Notes: a model not told the origin generated them from the letters alone. A stretch of DNA of 64,000 bases from Crocinitomicaceae bacterium (GCA_029252405.1 JAQXBM010000064.1:1-64000), one strand, 5' to 3'; positions 1 through 10,020 are shown, numbered from the stretch's first letter. Numbers and translations are program-made.

Positions 1-276
1 ATTGAAATGAACGAGAGAGAAATAAGCCCGAATTGGGTGATCAAACATAATATTTTCACTAAGTCTGAAAAAGATAAATTGGATCATCTGGTAACAACAT
101 CAGTATTTTCGTTTAAACTTTCAAGAGTTGAGTCAAGAATAAATGACATCAATACAAGTCTTAAGGCTGATGGCAGTTTATCTGATGATGATAGGCTTTT
201 GTTAATGGAAAAACGCGACCTTGAAATTGTTAAGATTAAAATTGCAAAAAAACTAGGTCGCATCGTTTTAAGATAA
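1..276 (+). CDS. Partial gene; possible C-terminus of DNA primase
   Basis: The reading frame is open from the first base of the window to the TAA at 274-276, and the two codons before the ATG at 7 are sense codons, so this is probably the 3' end of a longer gene cut by the window edge. The visible 91 codons contain SPNW, then a charged helical stretch, and end in KKLGRIVLR. This pattern resembles, from memory, the C-terminal helicase-binding tail of Bacteroidetes DnaG primases, which often close with a conserved LGR(I/V) segment. That is family recall, not a search, and the catalytic zinc and TOPRIM parts would lie outside the window. A 25-bp inverted repeat follows 11 bases after the stop. 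It could equally be an uncharacterised small helical protein. Confidence 0.45.
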   Translation: MEMNEREISPNWVIKHNIFTKSEKDKLDHLVTTSVFSFKLSRVESRINDINTSLKADGSLSDDDRLLLMEKRDLEIVKIKIAKKLGRIVLR

Positions 277-287
277 CTTCGGAAAGT

Positions 288-376
288 CGGGCTTCGAGTG
301 CCTCAGCCCTCAATATCTTCGTTTCAGAAAATCTTATCATCCTAAAATCGATGAGGGCTGAGGCACTCGAAGCCCG
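288..376. repeat. Perfect 25-bp inverted repeat (intergenic hairpin, copy 1)
   Basis: The left arm 288-312 and right arm 352-376 are exact reverse complements (25 of 25), separated by a 39-base loop. Each arm carries the core TTCGAGTGCCTCAGCC. It lies between the partial gene and the A2M gene, and no T-run follows the stem, so it is not a textbook intrinsic terminator. Related stems with different base pairs are at 6000-6064, 12367-12433 and 26369-26425. Confidence 0.85.
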
Positions 377-507
377 GAATCCAAAATCAACAACATATTC
401 AAAAAATCAACCCACCCAAACAAATAATCAACCACCCTCTACGAACTTTTGAAACGGAATTTTAACCGAATGCAATGATTCATCTTTGAGTACATAAAAC
501 TCGAAGC

Positions 508-3500
508 ATGTCAAAAAAAACACTGTTCATCGTTACTGGAATTGCTATCGTATTAGCAACCTCACTATTCGTAATTGCGAAATCAAACAAGCAACGCGTA
601 ATCAAAGTCGACCCTGGATTTGCTAAGTACATTTCCGGATATACTTCTGGCGCGCAAGGTCGATTGGCTCCAATTGAAATCGAATTTGCTGATCCACTTC
701 CAAGTTCAGTCACAGACAAAGAACTGAAGGAATTGTTCACAATTACACCATTCGCAACGGGCAGTTTGGAGCGAATCAACGACCGAATTATTCAGTTTAC
801 GCCAGGCGATCCTCTTCTTTGTGATCAACTGTATACCGTTTCTTTTGCTTTGAGCGAAGTGCGAAAGGTGGTGGACAAATATGAAAACTTCGAATTTCAA
901 TTTTCCACTTTTCCCCAGAAGTTGAGTATGGAGGGACGGCACTTGATTGCTTATCCAAACTCGACGCCCGATTTCCGTTTTTGCACTGGAAAACTTGTTG
1001 CAGCGGATTACGCCGATTCAGCCGAACTCGCCAAAACCATAACTGCATATCACAACAAAGAAAAAGTTGATGTCACAATAACACACTACAACGGGTTCAA
1101 TGAGCTCAGTTTTAGAATTGACAGTATTCAGCGAACAGAAGAAGAGGGGCAATTGGTGTTAAACTGGAATGGTAGAAGTATCGGCGCAGACGACAAACGT
1201 TCACGCTCCATGGATGTATCCGCACTCGGAGATTACAAAGTAACGAACGTTAAAGTGATGTCGGAAGAAGAGGGTGATCAATATCTTGAGGTTCATTTTA
1301 GCGAAGCATTGCTTCCACAGCAAAACTTGAATGGAATCATCAAATTGGAAGGAGAAAAGAACCTGAATTTCCACATTGAAGAGAATACCGTCCGCGTGTT
1401 TTTGTCAAACCTACTAGTTGGAGAAAAGAAATTGTCAATTGATCGAGGAATCAAAGATGGTTCGGGGTACAGAATGAAAAAAGCCTACACCTCTGATGTG
1501 TTTTTTCCATCTCCAAGCCCTCGCGTCAGATTGCACGGAAATGGATCTATTTTACCCAATTCTCAAGGGTTAATTTTCCCTTTTGAGACGGTTTCCTTAA
1601 AAAGTGTTGATGTTCGAATCATTAAAATCAAAGAGAAAAGCGTACATCATTTTCTGCAGGTCAATGACCTCGACGGCGAAGATGAACTCTCACGATTTGG
1701 GAAGGTTGTGGCTGAGAAAAGTATCAAACTGAATATCAAAGAAGGGGATTCTGCGCGCTGGACTTCTCATGTTCTTGATTTGAATAAACTGATCAAACCT
1801 GAGCTTGGAGCCATTTACCGCGTTGGAATCAAATTTGATAAAAATGATAGTTCCTGCGGATGCAAAATTGAGACGGAAACTGAGGACGAAGAAGAATCTG
1901 AGGAAGATAAATGGTCGGAGCGAACGTGGCGGGCATACATGTATTCCTACGACGACTATGAAAGTTGGAGAAGCTATCGCGATGATGCGAACCCGTGTGA
2001 TCCTGATTATTACGACGGAAAAGCAGTTAACCGAAATATTCTGGCCTCGGATTTAGGAATTGTATTCAAATTAGATCAAGACAAGCGCGGCCATATTTTC
2101 GTAAGCAACATGGTTACAGCGAAGCCCATTTCGAATGCATTAATTTATTTCTATGATTACACCAGCGACCTAATTATTTCAGGTAAATGTGATCAAAACG
2201 GGATGCTCGCACTTCCACTCAAAGAAAAACCTTTCTTGCTTATTGCCAAGTATGGTAACCAACGAGGATACTTAAAATTGAACGATCACTTCACCAATTC
2301 TACCTCCAAGTTTGACGTGGAAGGTGAAAATCTAGAAAAGGCGGTAAAAGGTGTTTTTTATGGTGAGCGAGGCGTTTGGCGTCCTGGAGATTCCTTGTTT
2401 CTTTCGTTCGTGCTGAATGATCCTGAACGCAGTATTCCACTCAATCATCCGATTCAATTTGAATTGAACGACCCGAGCAGCCGCATGGTCGATTCCTATT
2501 CAGCAAAGAAGAATTCAACAGGGAGTTATGTATTCCGAACGGCGACTAGACCGAATGCGAAAACTGGTTATTATTCTGTTTCTGCGAAGATTGGAAACCA
2601 TTTCTTTAGAAAAACACTGCGTGTTGAAACAGTGAAACCAAACCGTTTGAAGGTTAGTTTGAGTGTAGATGCTTCCGATTCCTCGGTCTTGCAAGCGAAA
2701 TGGCTACATGGAGCAAGTGCCCAAAACCTAAGGGCGAAGGTAACACGTGTTATTCGTCCAATGAAAACGTCATTTGCGAAATATCCGACTTACAGTTTTG
2801 ATTCACCGGTTCGTCCTTTTTACAACCGAGATGAGGTCATTTTTGATGCTGATTTGAATTCAGATGGAGAAGCGAAGATTCCCACAAAAGCGACAGAGCT
2901 CAAGTCTGCTCCGGGGATGCTCAATGCCACTTACACAACGCGCGTTTTCGAGAAAAGTGGAGATTTCAGCATAGCTGTAGACAAAAAATCCATTTCTCCG
3001 TTCGATACGTTGATCGGATTGGACACGCCAAAAATGGATTTCACACAATCATTGGAGGTCGATAAAAATCATCGGTTTTCAGTCATTGCGCTTTCGGAAA
3101 GCGGGAAGAAGGTTTCAGTCGAGAAGGTTCACTTGAAAATCTACAAGATTTATCAACCTTGGTGGTCGGAAGAAGGACCTCGCAAACTGTTGAACTACGT
3201 CACCCGAACTGCGAATATAACAGTCATGGATACTATGATCTCTGTAAAAAATGGTGCAACATCTTTCGATTTCAAAGTAATTGGTCGCAATTATGGGAAT
3301 TACTTGGTGACGCTCACAGATCTGAAAGGGAAACATCAAACTGGGGCAAAATTACACTTCGATTATCCGTATTGGCGCCGAAAGAATACTTCAGGGAATG
3401 AACACGCTAAAATGCTCGATTTCGCCTCGAACAAAAAGAACTACACGGTTGGTGAAACGGTGAAATTGACCATTCCTTCCCCAGAAAATGGACGTGCTTT

Positions 3501-6000
3501 GATCAGCATTGAAACGGGCCAAAGAGTGGTAAAGAAGTTCTGGCAGAGCACACAAAAAGGTGACAATCAAATTGCCTTTCAGGTAGACAAAAAAATGTTT
3601 CCAAATGCATATGTGCACGTTACACTGGTGCAGCCGCATCATACGACAATCAACGATCGACCGATGCGCATGTACGGAATTATTCCGATTGAGATTGATG
3701 ATCAAGCAACGCACTTGAAACCAGTCATTTCTATGAAAGAATCTGTCCGCCCGAATCGTAAAGCTTCTGTAGAGGTCAAGGAACAAGGCGGTCGAAAAAT
3801 GACTTATACTTTGGCAGTTGTTGATGATGGACTTTTGGATATTACCGGTTTTCGAACGCCTAATCCTTGGAGGGAAATGTATTCCAGACGCTCGCTTGGG
3901 GTTCAAACGTGGGATATGTACGACGATGTCATTGGTGCATATTCAGGAAGTATGAGAAATTTAATCAGTATTGGGGGCGATGGTTGGGATAATGAGATCA
4001 AGGAGACACCAAAAGCAAATCGATTTAAGCCCATGGTGCGTTTTATTGGCCCGTTTACGTTGGAGGCTGCAAGTCGAGCAAAACATTCGATTGATATACC
4101 AAATTATGTTGGTTCGGTGCGAGTAATGGTTGTCGCTCAAAACAAGGGCGCTTTTGGGAAGGCGCAAAAAACGGTTACGGTGAAGCAGCCAGTGATGGTG
4201 CTTGCAACCCTGCCTAGATTGATTGGCCCAACGGAGGACTTAAGTGTTCCGATTACCGTGTTTGCCATGGAAGATCATGTCAAAGATGTGAGCTTGGAAG
4301 TCACAACCAACGATTTCCTTCAGCTTAAAAAGAAACAATTCAGCGTTCAATTCAATAAGGCGGGAGATCAAGTAATCAACGTTCCGGTTAAGGTAGCGAA
4401 GAAGATCGGAATTGGTAAGTTCAAAGTAACGGCACGATCTGGAAACGAAGTATCGTATCATGAAATTGAAGTAGATGTTCGGGCACCAAATCCGATTATT
4501 TACGAGGGGGGTGAGTATTCATTGGAACCAGGCGAAGAGCGCTCATTCCCCATTTCATTTACTGGATTGCAGGGATCGAACCGAGCCACGTTTGAGGTTT
4601 CTCAAATTATCCCAATCGGACTCAATAAGCGCCTCGACTACTTGATTCAATATCCGCATGGATGTATTGAGCAAACAACATCGTCAGTATTCCCTCAGTT
4701 ATTTTTGAATCAAATCATGGAGTTGGATAAGAAGGATAAAAAGCGAATTAGTTCCAATATTAAGGATGGAATTCGGCGCATTGCTTCCTTCCAAACAGCC
4801 GATGGTGGTTTTGCCTATTGGCCAGGGAATTACGACTCCGATGATTGGGGAACGAATTACGCTGGACATTTTCTCATCACCGCGGAAAAGCTTGGGTACT
4901 CGGTGCCGGATCAGATGAAATCGGCATGGGTTTATCACCAAAAGAATGCGGCAAATGACATCCAACTGACCAAGTATAACGAACTGACTCAGGCATATCG
5001 TTTGTATACACTTGCATTGAGTGGAAATGGGGAATTGGGGGCAATGAATCGCATGCGTGAGCGCGGTGTGATAAATCCGATCGCAAAATGGAGATTGGCA
5101 ACTGCGTACTACCTGGTGGGACAAAAGGAAGTAGCTCTCAAAATGACTCGTCATCTTCCAGTTAGTGGTGGTTCAGAGGATTCGTACCGATATTCATATG
5201 GTTCAGGTATACGAAATCAAAGTATGATTTTGGAATCTCTTTCGCTGATGAAAGATGAAAGGCGTTCTAAGAAATTGGTGGAGGAATTATCGCGAAAAAT
5301 GAATTCTGATGATTGGTACAGCACACAAACAACTGCATATACCTTACTCGGGATTTCCACTTATTATGGAACCTTAAACTCTGGCAGTGGCGTCAATTAT
5401 TCGTACCGTTTGAACAAGAGGAAATCCAATAACGTGCAATCCTCGGCGAACGTGCATAGAGTGAAATATTCCGATAAGGATTTCAAAAAGAACGGAACAA
5501 TCAAATTGAAGAATACAGGGAAGACGAAGCTGTTTGTAAAAGTCGTTTCTGAAGGAATTCCTTTGGAGTACGATCTCCCTAAAAAGCAAAACAATCTACA
5601 ATTGAGTTTAATCTATCGAGACATGGATGGCGCACCTCTCGATCCTAAAACCTTGAAACAAGGAATGGATTTCAAAGCAGAAGTTACGGTCACAAATCCT
5701 GGAAAGAAAGGCGACCTGACAGAAATTGCGCTGAGTCACTTGTTCCCGAATGGATGGGAGATTCACAACACGCGATTGTACGGCGGTGGACAAAGCAATC
5801 AAGTCGATTACCAAGACATCAGAGATGACCGTGTGTATTCTTATTTTGATTTGGATGAGGAAGAATCGAAGACAATCACGATTCAGCTGAATGCAGCTTA
5901 TCTCGGAAATTTTTATCACCCAGCTATCCAGGTAGAGACCATGTATGATCATTTGACCAATGCAACGCTTCCTGGGAAATGGGTGAGTGTGGAAGAATAG
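508..6000 (+). CDS. Bacterial alpha-2-macroglobulin family protein (thioester-containing)
   Basis: A 1830-residue envelope protein of the bacterial alpha-2-macroglobulin family, thought to trap attacking proteases covalently in or facing the periplasm. Residues about 5-24 form a hydrophobic signal/anchor segment without a lipobox. Macroglobulin (MG) domains follow. The A2M domain is near residue 1180 (FIGPFTLEAA), and the thioester motif is HGCIEQ with Cys1386 and Gln1389, followed by an alpha-toroid rich in helix repeats. An acidic, Tyr-rich insert near residues 455-500 ends in NILASDLG, a layout I associate with Bacteroidetes members. In E. coli, yfhM (A2M) and pbpC are neighbours; here pbpC is the next plus-strand gene, with a histidine kinase and regulator between on the other strand. 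A CATCTTTG box at 481-488, 19 bases before the ATG, may be its -7 element. Family assignment is secure; the trapped protease is unknown. Confidence 0.93.
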   Translation: MSKKTLFIVTGIAIVLATSLFVIAKSNKQRVIKVDPGFAKYISGYTSGAQGRLAPIEIEFADPLPSSVTDKELKELFTITPFATGSLERINDRIIQFTPGDPLLCDQLYTVSFALSEVRKVVDKYENFEFQFSTFPQKLSMEGRHLIAYPNSTPDFRFCTGKLVAADYADSAELAKTITAYHNKEKVDVTITHYNGFNELSFRIDSIQRTEEEGQLVLNWNGRSIGADDKRSRSMDVSALGDYKVTNVKVMSEEEGDQYLEVHFSEALLPQQNLNGIIKLEGEKNLNFHIEENTVRVFLSNLLVGEKKLSIDRGIKDGSGYRMKKAYTSDVFFPSPSPRVRLHGNGSILPNSQGLIFPFETVSLKSVDVRIIKIKEKSVHHFLQVNDLDGEDELSRFGKVVAEKSIKLNIKEGDSARWTSHVLDLNKLIKPELGAIYRVGIKFDKNDSSCGCKIETETEDEEESEEDKWSERTWRAYMYSYDDYESWRSYRDDANPCDPDYYDGKAVNRNILASDLGIVFKLDQDKRGHIFVSNMVTAKPISNALIYFYDYTSDLIISGKCDQNGMLALPLKEKPFLLIAKYGNQRGYLKLNDHFTNSTSKFDVEGENLEKAVKGVFYGERGVWRPGDSLFLSFVLNDPERSIPLNHPIQFELNDPSSRMVDSYSAKKNSTGSYVFRTATRPNAKTGYYSVSAKIGNHFFRKTLRVETVKPNRLKVSLSVDASDSSVLQAKWLHGASAQNLRAKVTRVIRPMKTSFAKYPTYSFDSPVRPFYNRDEVIFDADLNSDGEAKIPTKATELKSAPGMLNATYTTRVFEKSGDFSIAVDKKSISPFDTLIGLDTPKMDFTQSLEVDKNHRFSVIALSESGKKVSVEKVHLKIYKIYQPWWSEEGPRKLLNYVTRTANITVMDTMISVKNGATSFDFKVIGRNYGNYLVTLTDLKGKHQTGAKLHFDYPYWRRKNTSGNEHAKMLDFASNKKNYTVGETVKLTIPSPENGRALISIETGQRVVKKFWQSTQKGDNQIAFQVDKKMFPNAYVHVTLVQPHHTTINDRPMRMYGIIPIEIDDQATHLKPVISMKESVRPNRKASVEVKEQGGRKMTYTLAVVDDGLLDITGFRTPNPWREMYSRRSLGVQTWDMYDDVIGAYSGSMRNLISIGGDGWDNEIKETPKANRFKPMVRFIGPFTLEAASRAKHSIDIPNYVGSVRVMVVAQNKGAFGKAQKTVTVKQPVMVLATLPRLIGPTEDLSVPITVFAMEDHVKDVSLEVTTNDFLQLKKKQFSVQFNKAGDQVINVPVKVAKKIGIGKFKVTARSGNEVSYHEIEVDVRAPNPIIYEGGEYSLEPGEERSFPISFTGLQGSNRATFEVSQIIPIGLNKRLDYLIQYPHGCIEQTTSSVFPQLFLNQIMELDKKDKKRISSNIKDGIRRIASFQTADGGFAYWPGNYDSDDWGTNYAGHFLITAEKLGYSVPDQMKSAWVYHQKNAANDIQLTKYNELTQAYRLYTLALSGNGELGAMNRMRERGVINPIAKWRLATAYYLVGQKEVALKMTRHLPVSGGSEDSYRYSYGSGIRNQSMILESLSLMKDERRSKKLVEELSRKMNSDDWYSTQTTAYTLLGISTYYGTLNSGSGVNYSYRLNKRKSNNVQSSANVHRVKYSDKDFKKNGTIKLKNTGKTKLFVKVVSEGIPLEYDLPKKQNNLQLSLIYRDMDGAPLDPKTLKQGMDFKAEVTVTNPGKKGDLTEIALSHLFPNGWEIHNTRLYGGGQSNQVDYQDIRDDRVYSYFDLDEEESKTITIQLNAAYLGNFYHPAIQVETMYDHLTNATLPGKWVSVEE

Positions 6001-6064
6001 GGCTTCGAGAGCCTCAGCCCACAGTCATCATGAAAAAACGTGAGGACTGAGGCTCTCGAAGTCC
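6000..6064. repeat. Imperfect 24-bp inverted repeat at convergent gene ends (copy 2)
   Basis: The left arm 6000-6023 and right arm 6041-6064 match at 21 of 24 positions (one mismatch is a G-U pair) around a 17-base loop. The core GGCTTCGAGAGCCTCAG differs from copy 1 by T to A, and the opposite arm carries the matching change, so pairing is kept. The left arm starts on the last base of the A2M stop codon. The element sits between the convergent A2M gene and the response regulator, a position suited to a two-way terminator or mRNA 3'-end stabiliser. Bases 6065-6142 hold no gene. Confidence 0.75.
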
Positions 6065-6142
6065 CTAATAATATCAGAAAATCGGAAACCGCCGAAGGCA
6101 GCCGCGTAGTAGCGAATCAGAGAATCAAAAAGCGAAGCGAAT

Positions 6143-6886
6143 CTACAACGCTCCAATCATTTCCAAAACAACAGATCTCTTCCTTACAGAAACAGGAACT
6201 TCAGATTGATCCGTCATCAACAAATAACCGCCATCACCTTTGATGAATTCGCGGATGTATTTCATATTTACCAGATGCGATTGATGTACACGGTAAAAAC
6301 CTTGATCACTCAATAGATCATCGAAATCTTTCAATGTACGAGTAACGACAATTCTAGCTCCATCAATAAAAAAGAAGGTCGTATAGTTGATGTGACTTTC
6401 GCAGCGAACAATTTCGTCAATATTGACAATGTTGATTTTGTCCTGTGCGTGCAAGGCCAATCGATTCGTAGGGCGCTCGCTGTTTTTTAAAGAATCACTC
6501 AATAATTTGTACTTCGCGTCTTCGTTCAAGTGATTTTCGCGGAAGCGCTGCAGTGCCGATTTCAAATCGTCGGGATCGACAGGTTTCACTAAATAATCAA
6601 TGGCTGCGTAACGAAAAGCTTTAATGGCATGAGCATCCGAAGCTGTGATAAAAATGATTTTAAAGTTGATTTCTGGCAAAATGTCGAGTAAATCGAATCC
6701 ACTTCCATCTTGCATTTGAATGTCGAGAAAAAGGATGTCAGGTTGAACTGTTCGAAGCAATTTAGCTCCACTCACCACACCTTCGGCTTCGCCGATCACC
6801 TCAATGTCTTTGGCGTAAATCGATAAGTCTTTTTTGAGCGTCGTTCTCGCATGCTCGAGGTCGTCAATAATAAGTGCTTTGATCAT
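6143..6886 (-). CDS. LytTR-family response regulator
   Basis: A 247-residue two-component response regulator. The N-terminal receiver domain (about 1-120) shows acidic DD at 8-9, the phospho-acceptor Asp55 in LFLDIQMQDG, and a KPVDPDDL segment with the conserved Lys. The C-terminal LytTR DNA-binding domain (about 140-245) contains the typical RCESHINYTTFF and FYRVHQSHLVN stretches. The gene starts 2 bases after the stop of the histidine kinase upstream, so the two are almost certainly co-transcribed and form one signalling pair. LytTR regulators normally bind short direct repeats upstream of a few target genes. The flanking A2M and pbpC genes are natural candidates but nothing in the sequence proves it. 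Confidence 0.93.
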   Translation of the reverse strand: MIKALIIDDLEHARTTLKKDLSIYAKDIEVIGEAEGVVSGAKLLRTVQPDILFLDIQMQDGSGFDLLDILPEINFKIIFITASDAHAIKAFRYAAIDYLVKPVDPDDLKSALQRFRENHLNEDAKYKLLSDSLKNSERPTNRLALHAQDKINIVNIDEIVRCESHINYTTFFFIDGARIVVTRTLKDFDDLLSDQGFYRVHQSHLVNMKYIREFIKGDGGYLLMTDQSEVPVSVRKRSVVLEMIGAL

Positions 6887-6888
6887 AA

Positions 6889-9800
6889 TTAATCGATTGA
6901 GAGGTGTAATATTATTTCTGTTCCTGCCGAATTTCCTTCGACATCTTGTAAATCGTTGATGATTAATTCTCCTGTACCTTTTTCGCGTTTGAGTACTTCT
7001 AGTCGTTCGCGTGTAACGCTCAAACCTGCTGAAATGTGATAAGTCTCTTTGCTTTCATCTTTCAATTTCGCGGAGCGCTTTCTTCCGATTCCGTTATCAC
7101 GAATGCGACAGGTTAAGACGTTGTCTTTTTCTGAGAAACTGACGCTTAAATTTCCGCGCTTTTCAGATTCCCTTTCATCGAATTTGAATCCATGTTTGAT
7201 CGCATTTTCCACGAAAGGTTGAAGCAGCATAGGAGGAATCGAGATAAACGATGTCTCTAGGTTTTGATCGAAGTTCACGGTGTAATCAAAGCGGTTTCCA
7301 TTGCAGAATTTCTCGATCATCAAATAGTTTTCGAGGGTTTCAATTTCCTCTTGAAGGGTGATCAGTGACTTACCCGAGTTGTCCAAAATACTTCGCATCA
7401 ATCGTGAAAACTTGGCGAGGTAGTAGCGTGCATCGTCCTCTTTATCCGTTCCAACCAACGATTGAATCGAGTTGAATGCGTTGAAAATAAAGTGTGGATT
7501 CATCTGGAGACGAAGCGCTTTTCGTTCCAACTCCATGATTTGATTTTCCATTTCCAACTTACGTCGCTCTTCGATTCCTTTGCGTTTCGATCTTCTCAAA
7601 ATCAAGAGAAAAATAGCTCCAGCGATTAGCAATCCACCACCAATACAAGCGACTAGAAACCACCATTTTTTCCAGTAAGGTTTTGCGATCGTCAATTCGA
7701 ATGAAACGGGCTCACTCCAAATTCCCTCCTCATTGCATGCCTTCACCATAAAAGTATAGGTGCCAGGATTCAGGTTGGAGTAAAGAATGCTTCGTTCGTC
7801 CGATTTTGGTGACCATTTCTCATCAAACCCATCCAATTTCCATTTGTAGCGTACCTTATTTGGTGCAATTTGATTGATCCCAAGAAATTCAAAGGTGATG
7901 TGATTATCGTCGTAGGAAAGTTCTATCGAGCTCCAATCGTTCCACGATTCATTGCTGTCGAAATCTTCATTCTCACGAATACTTTCGTAATACAATTTGA
8001 CGTCCAACAAATTCACTTTTGGAGCTTGTGTATTTCGAACCCGCTGAGTTCCATTGTAGTGGTTCAATCCGTTGATTGTCCCGAACCAAATTGATCCATC
8101 TTTGTCATTAAACACGGAATTTGTGCAAGTTTCAACTCCTGCAAATCCTTCTTCATCAGCAAAATGAATAAGTTCTTTGATCACACGGTTCTCATTCAAG
8201 TACAGGTAATCCAATCCTTTTTCGGATCCAATGATGAGGTTATTTTCATCATCAATGGTGAGCAGGTAGATGTTTTGCGAACTCAATTCTACTTTAGAAC
8301 TGAGTGTTTTAACGGTGCGTGTTTTTGAGTAAAGTTCGACACGACAAACTCCTTCTCCAGCTGTTCCGATCCATAAATTTCCAGATTGATCTTCTGCAAA
8401 GGAGCGAATGGTATTAGATGTGAGTCCGTCTTCCTCCTTGATGCGCAGACTCAGTTTTCCTTTGGCAATTTGGCCAATTCCCGTGTTTTCGGTTCCGTAC
8501 CAGATCCTGTTCCATTTGTCGCAGTGCAAGGCCGTAATCCAGTTGTCAGGAAGTCCATTACCTCGATCAAAATGCTTGATGTTCGGTTTGTTGTTCGTCC
8601 AAGAAAGCGAAAATATGCCATCTCCGCCCGTCGCAATCCAAGCAATGCCATTTTTGTCGGTGATCACTGATCGAATTAACATTCGCTTGAAATCTGGAAT
8701 CATTTCGAAATTCTCCCCGTCGTAAGTGTAAATTCCATTGCGTTCGGTTCCCAAAATGATGCGGCCGTTTGCTTCTCCAATTGACTTCACTTTGATGTTT
8801 TCAAAGCCATTCGATTCGTTGAAATTCGTCCATTTACCTCCTGACAAAATGCTTACTCCATTCTTTGAATTTCCTATCCACAGTGATCCTTTCGAGTCCC
8901 TAAAAACAGAATAAATAAAGTTTCCACCGAGTCCGTCTGCTTTGGTGTAGGTAGTGAATTGTTTGCCCAAGTAATGTGAAACGCCTCCTCCTGAAGTCCC
9001 GATCCAATAGTTCCCGTTGACGTCTTCGCAAACCGTTCGAACGTGATTGTTTGCTAATCCGTGCTCTTGATTTAATTTTGAAAATTGCTCATTAACGGGA
9101 TTGTACTGAATGACCCCCGTGAGTGTTGAAAACCAAATTAATCCCTTCGAATCAATTGTAATTCCATGTACAGTTTGAGTGTACAATTCTCGGTGGTAAT
9201 CAATTCGCGAGAACGTTTTTCCGTCAAATCGGTAGGCTCCATCACCAAATGTCCCAATCCAATAATTCCCGTTGTTGTCTGGAGTTATTGAAGCTATGGC
9301 GTTTGTCATTACGGAATGTTTGTCTCCGTATTTGATGAGCTCGTATTTCCCATTTGATCGAACCAATTGAAAAAATCCCTTCGCTGTGCCGAAAAAAATG
9401 TGATTTTCATCCTTCACGCAAAGTGTGCGCACGCTCTTGTCCTTCATTTCGATTCCATCAAGCAAGTTGATGAAATTTCCATCGTTGAACTTCGCAAGCC
9501 CTCGATCAGTAGCTAAGAACAATTGTTGTTTTGCATCAAACGCCATTTTGCGAACGCGATTTCCATCGCTGAAATTGGTGAAATTCTGACCGTCGTATTT
9601 TGAGATTCCGGCTTTCGTGGCAATCCAAAGGTTCATTTCTGAATCCTCCTTGACGTCATACACATAATTGCTGCCCAACCCATCTCGCTGTGTCAAGGTT
9701 TTGAAGTTCCAGCCGTCAAATGCATTGATTCCACCGCCGTAAGTTCCCATCCACATGTAACCGCGGGAATCTTGAAGGATGCTATACACTTGAGATTGTG

Positions 9801-9903
9801 CAATCCCGTTTTTCACCGAATAATTCTTGAAATTATATTGCTGCGCAAATCCGAACTGAGCGAACAGTAGTAGGGCAAATGCCAGAATTAATCCTTGTTT
9901 CAA
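6889..9903 (-). CDS. Propeller-type LytS-like sensor histidine kinase
   Basis: A membrane sensor kinase of about 1004 residues. Order: Sec signal peptide; two-component regulator propeller repeats (many WIGT/GLIWF-type motifs, about 25-640) folding as periplasmic beta-propellers; a Y_Y_Y Ig-like domain (about 660-740) ending in GTYTFMVKACNEEG; one transmembrane helix (about 750-770); a short coiled coil; and a LytS/His_kinase domain with the phospho-acceptor His in MNPHFIFNAFNS (residue 804 from this start, codon 7492-7494) and an ATPase domain (PPMLLQPFVENAIKHG, DNGIG). No ATG precedes the signal peptide. I chose TTG at 9903, giving MKQGLILAFALLL; TTG at 9912 is possible. A TTG at 9927 lies inside a -7 box and is rejected. 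It partners the regulator 2 bases downstream. The ligand is unknown; the propeller suggests a glycan or protein cue. Confidence 0.92.
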   Translation of the reverse strand: MKQGLILAFALLLFAQFGFAQQYNFKNYSVKNGIAQSQVYSILQDSRGYMWMGTYGGGINAFDGWNFKTLTQRDGLGSNYVYDVKEDSEMNLWIATKAGISKYDGQNFTNFSDGNRVRKMAFDAKQQLFLATDRGLAKFNDGNFINLLDGIEMKDKSVRTLCVKDENHIFFGTAKGFFQLVRSNGKYELIKYGDKHSVMTNAIASITPDNNGNYWIGTFGDGAYRFDGKTFSRIDYHRELYTQTVHGITIDSKGLIWFSTLTGVIQYNPVNEQFSKLNQEHGLANNHVRTVCEDVNGNYWIGTSGGGVSHYLGKQFTTYTKADGLGGNFIYSVFRDSKGSLWIGNSKNGVSILSGGKWTNFNESNGFENIKVKSIGEANGRIILGTERNGIYTYDGENFEMIPDFKRMLIRSVITDKNGIAWIATGGDGIFSLSWTNNKPNIKHFDRGNGLPDNWITALHCDKWNRIWYGTENTGIGQIAKGKLSLRIKEEDGLTSNTIRSFAEDQSGNLWIGTAGEGVCRVELYSKTRTVKTLSSKVELSSQNIYLLTIDDENNLIIGSEKGLDYLYLNENRVIKELIHFADEEGFAGVETCTNSVFNDKDGSIWFGTINGLNHYNGTQRVRNTQAPKVNLLDVKLYYESIRENEDFDSNESWNDWSSIELSYDDNHITFEFLGINQIAPNKVRYKWKLDGFDEKWSPKSDERSILYSNLNPGTYTFMVKACNEEGIWSEPVSFELTIAKPYWKKWWFLVACIGGGLLIAGAIFLLILRRSKRKGIEERRKLEMENQIMELERKALRLQMNPHFIFNAFNSIQSLVGTDKEDDARYYLAKFSRLMRSILDNSGKSLITLQEEIETLENYLMIEKFCNGNRFDYTVNFDQNLETSFISIPPMLLQPFVENAIKHGFKFDERESEKRGNLSVSFSEKDNVLTCRIRDNGIGRKRSAKLKDESKETYHISAGLSVTRERLEVLKREKGTGELIINDLQDVEGNSAGTEIILHLSID

Positions 9904-9924
9904 GTGCTGCAATATTTGAATAAT

Positions 9925-9932
9925 CAAATATA
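9925..9932 (-). promoter_or_regulatory. Candidate -7 box of the kinase-regulator operon
   Basis: On the minus strand this reads TATATTTG, an exact match to the Bacteroidetes -7 consensus TAnnTTTG. It lies 21 bases before the TTG start chosen at 9903. No clear TTG -33 element is seen at the usual 19-21 base spacing, so support rests on the -7 box and its position. The 93-base gap to pbpC is a divergent promoter region. Confidence 0.5.
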
Positions 9933-10020
9933 GGAAACAGTTTTGGGTAAGTCCTCGACGAATAATAAAAGGAAGGCTACGAATTCTAGGTGAATCCTAA
10001 ATTGGTATAAAAAATACGGA

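Noticed and set aside
3391-3906. 171-codon open frame on the minus strand inside the A2M gene.
   Set aside because: It lies fully antisense to well-conserved A2M sequence, has no recognisable motif, and its composition is that of a reverse-frame shadow. The same holds for 4699-5154.
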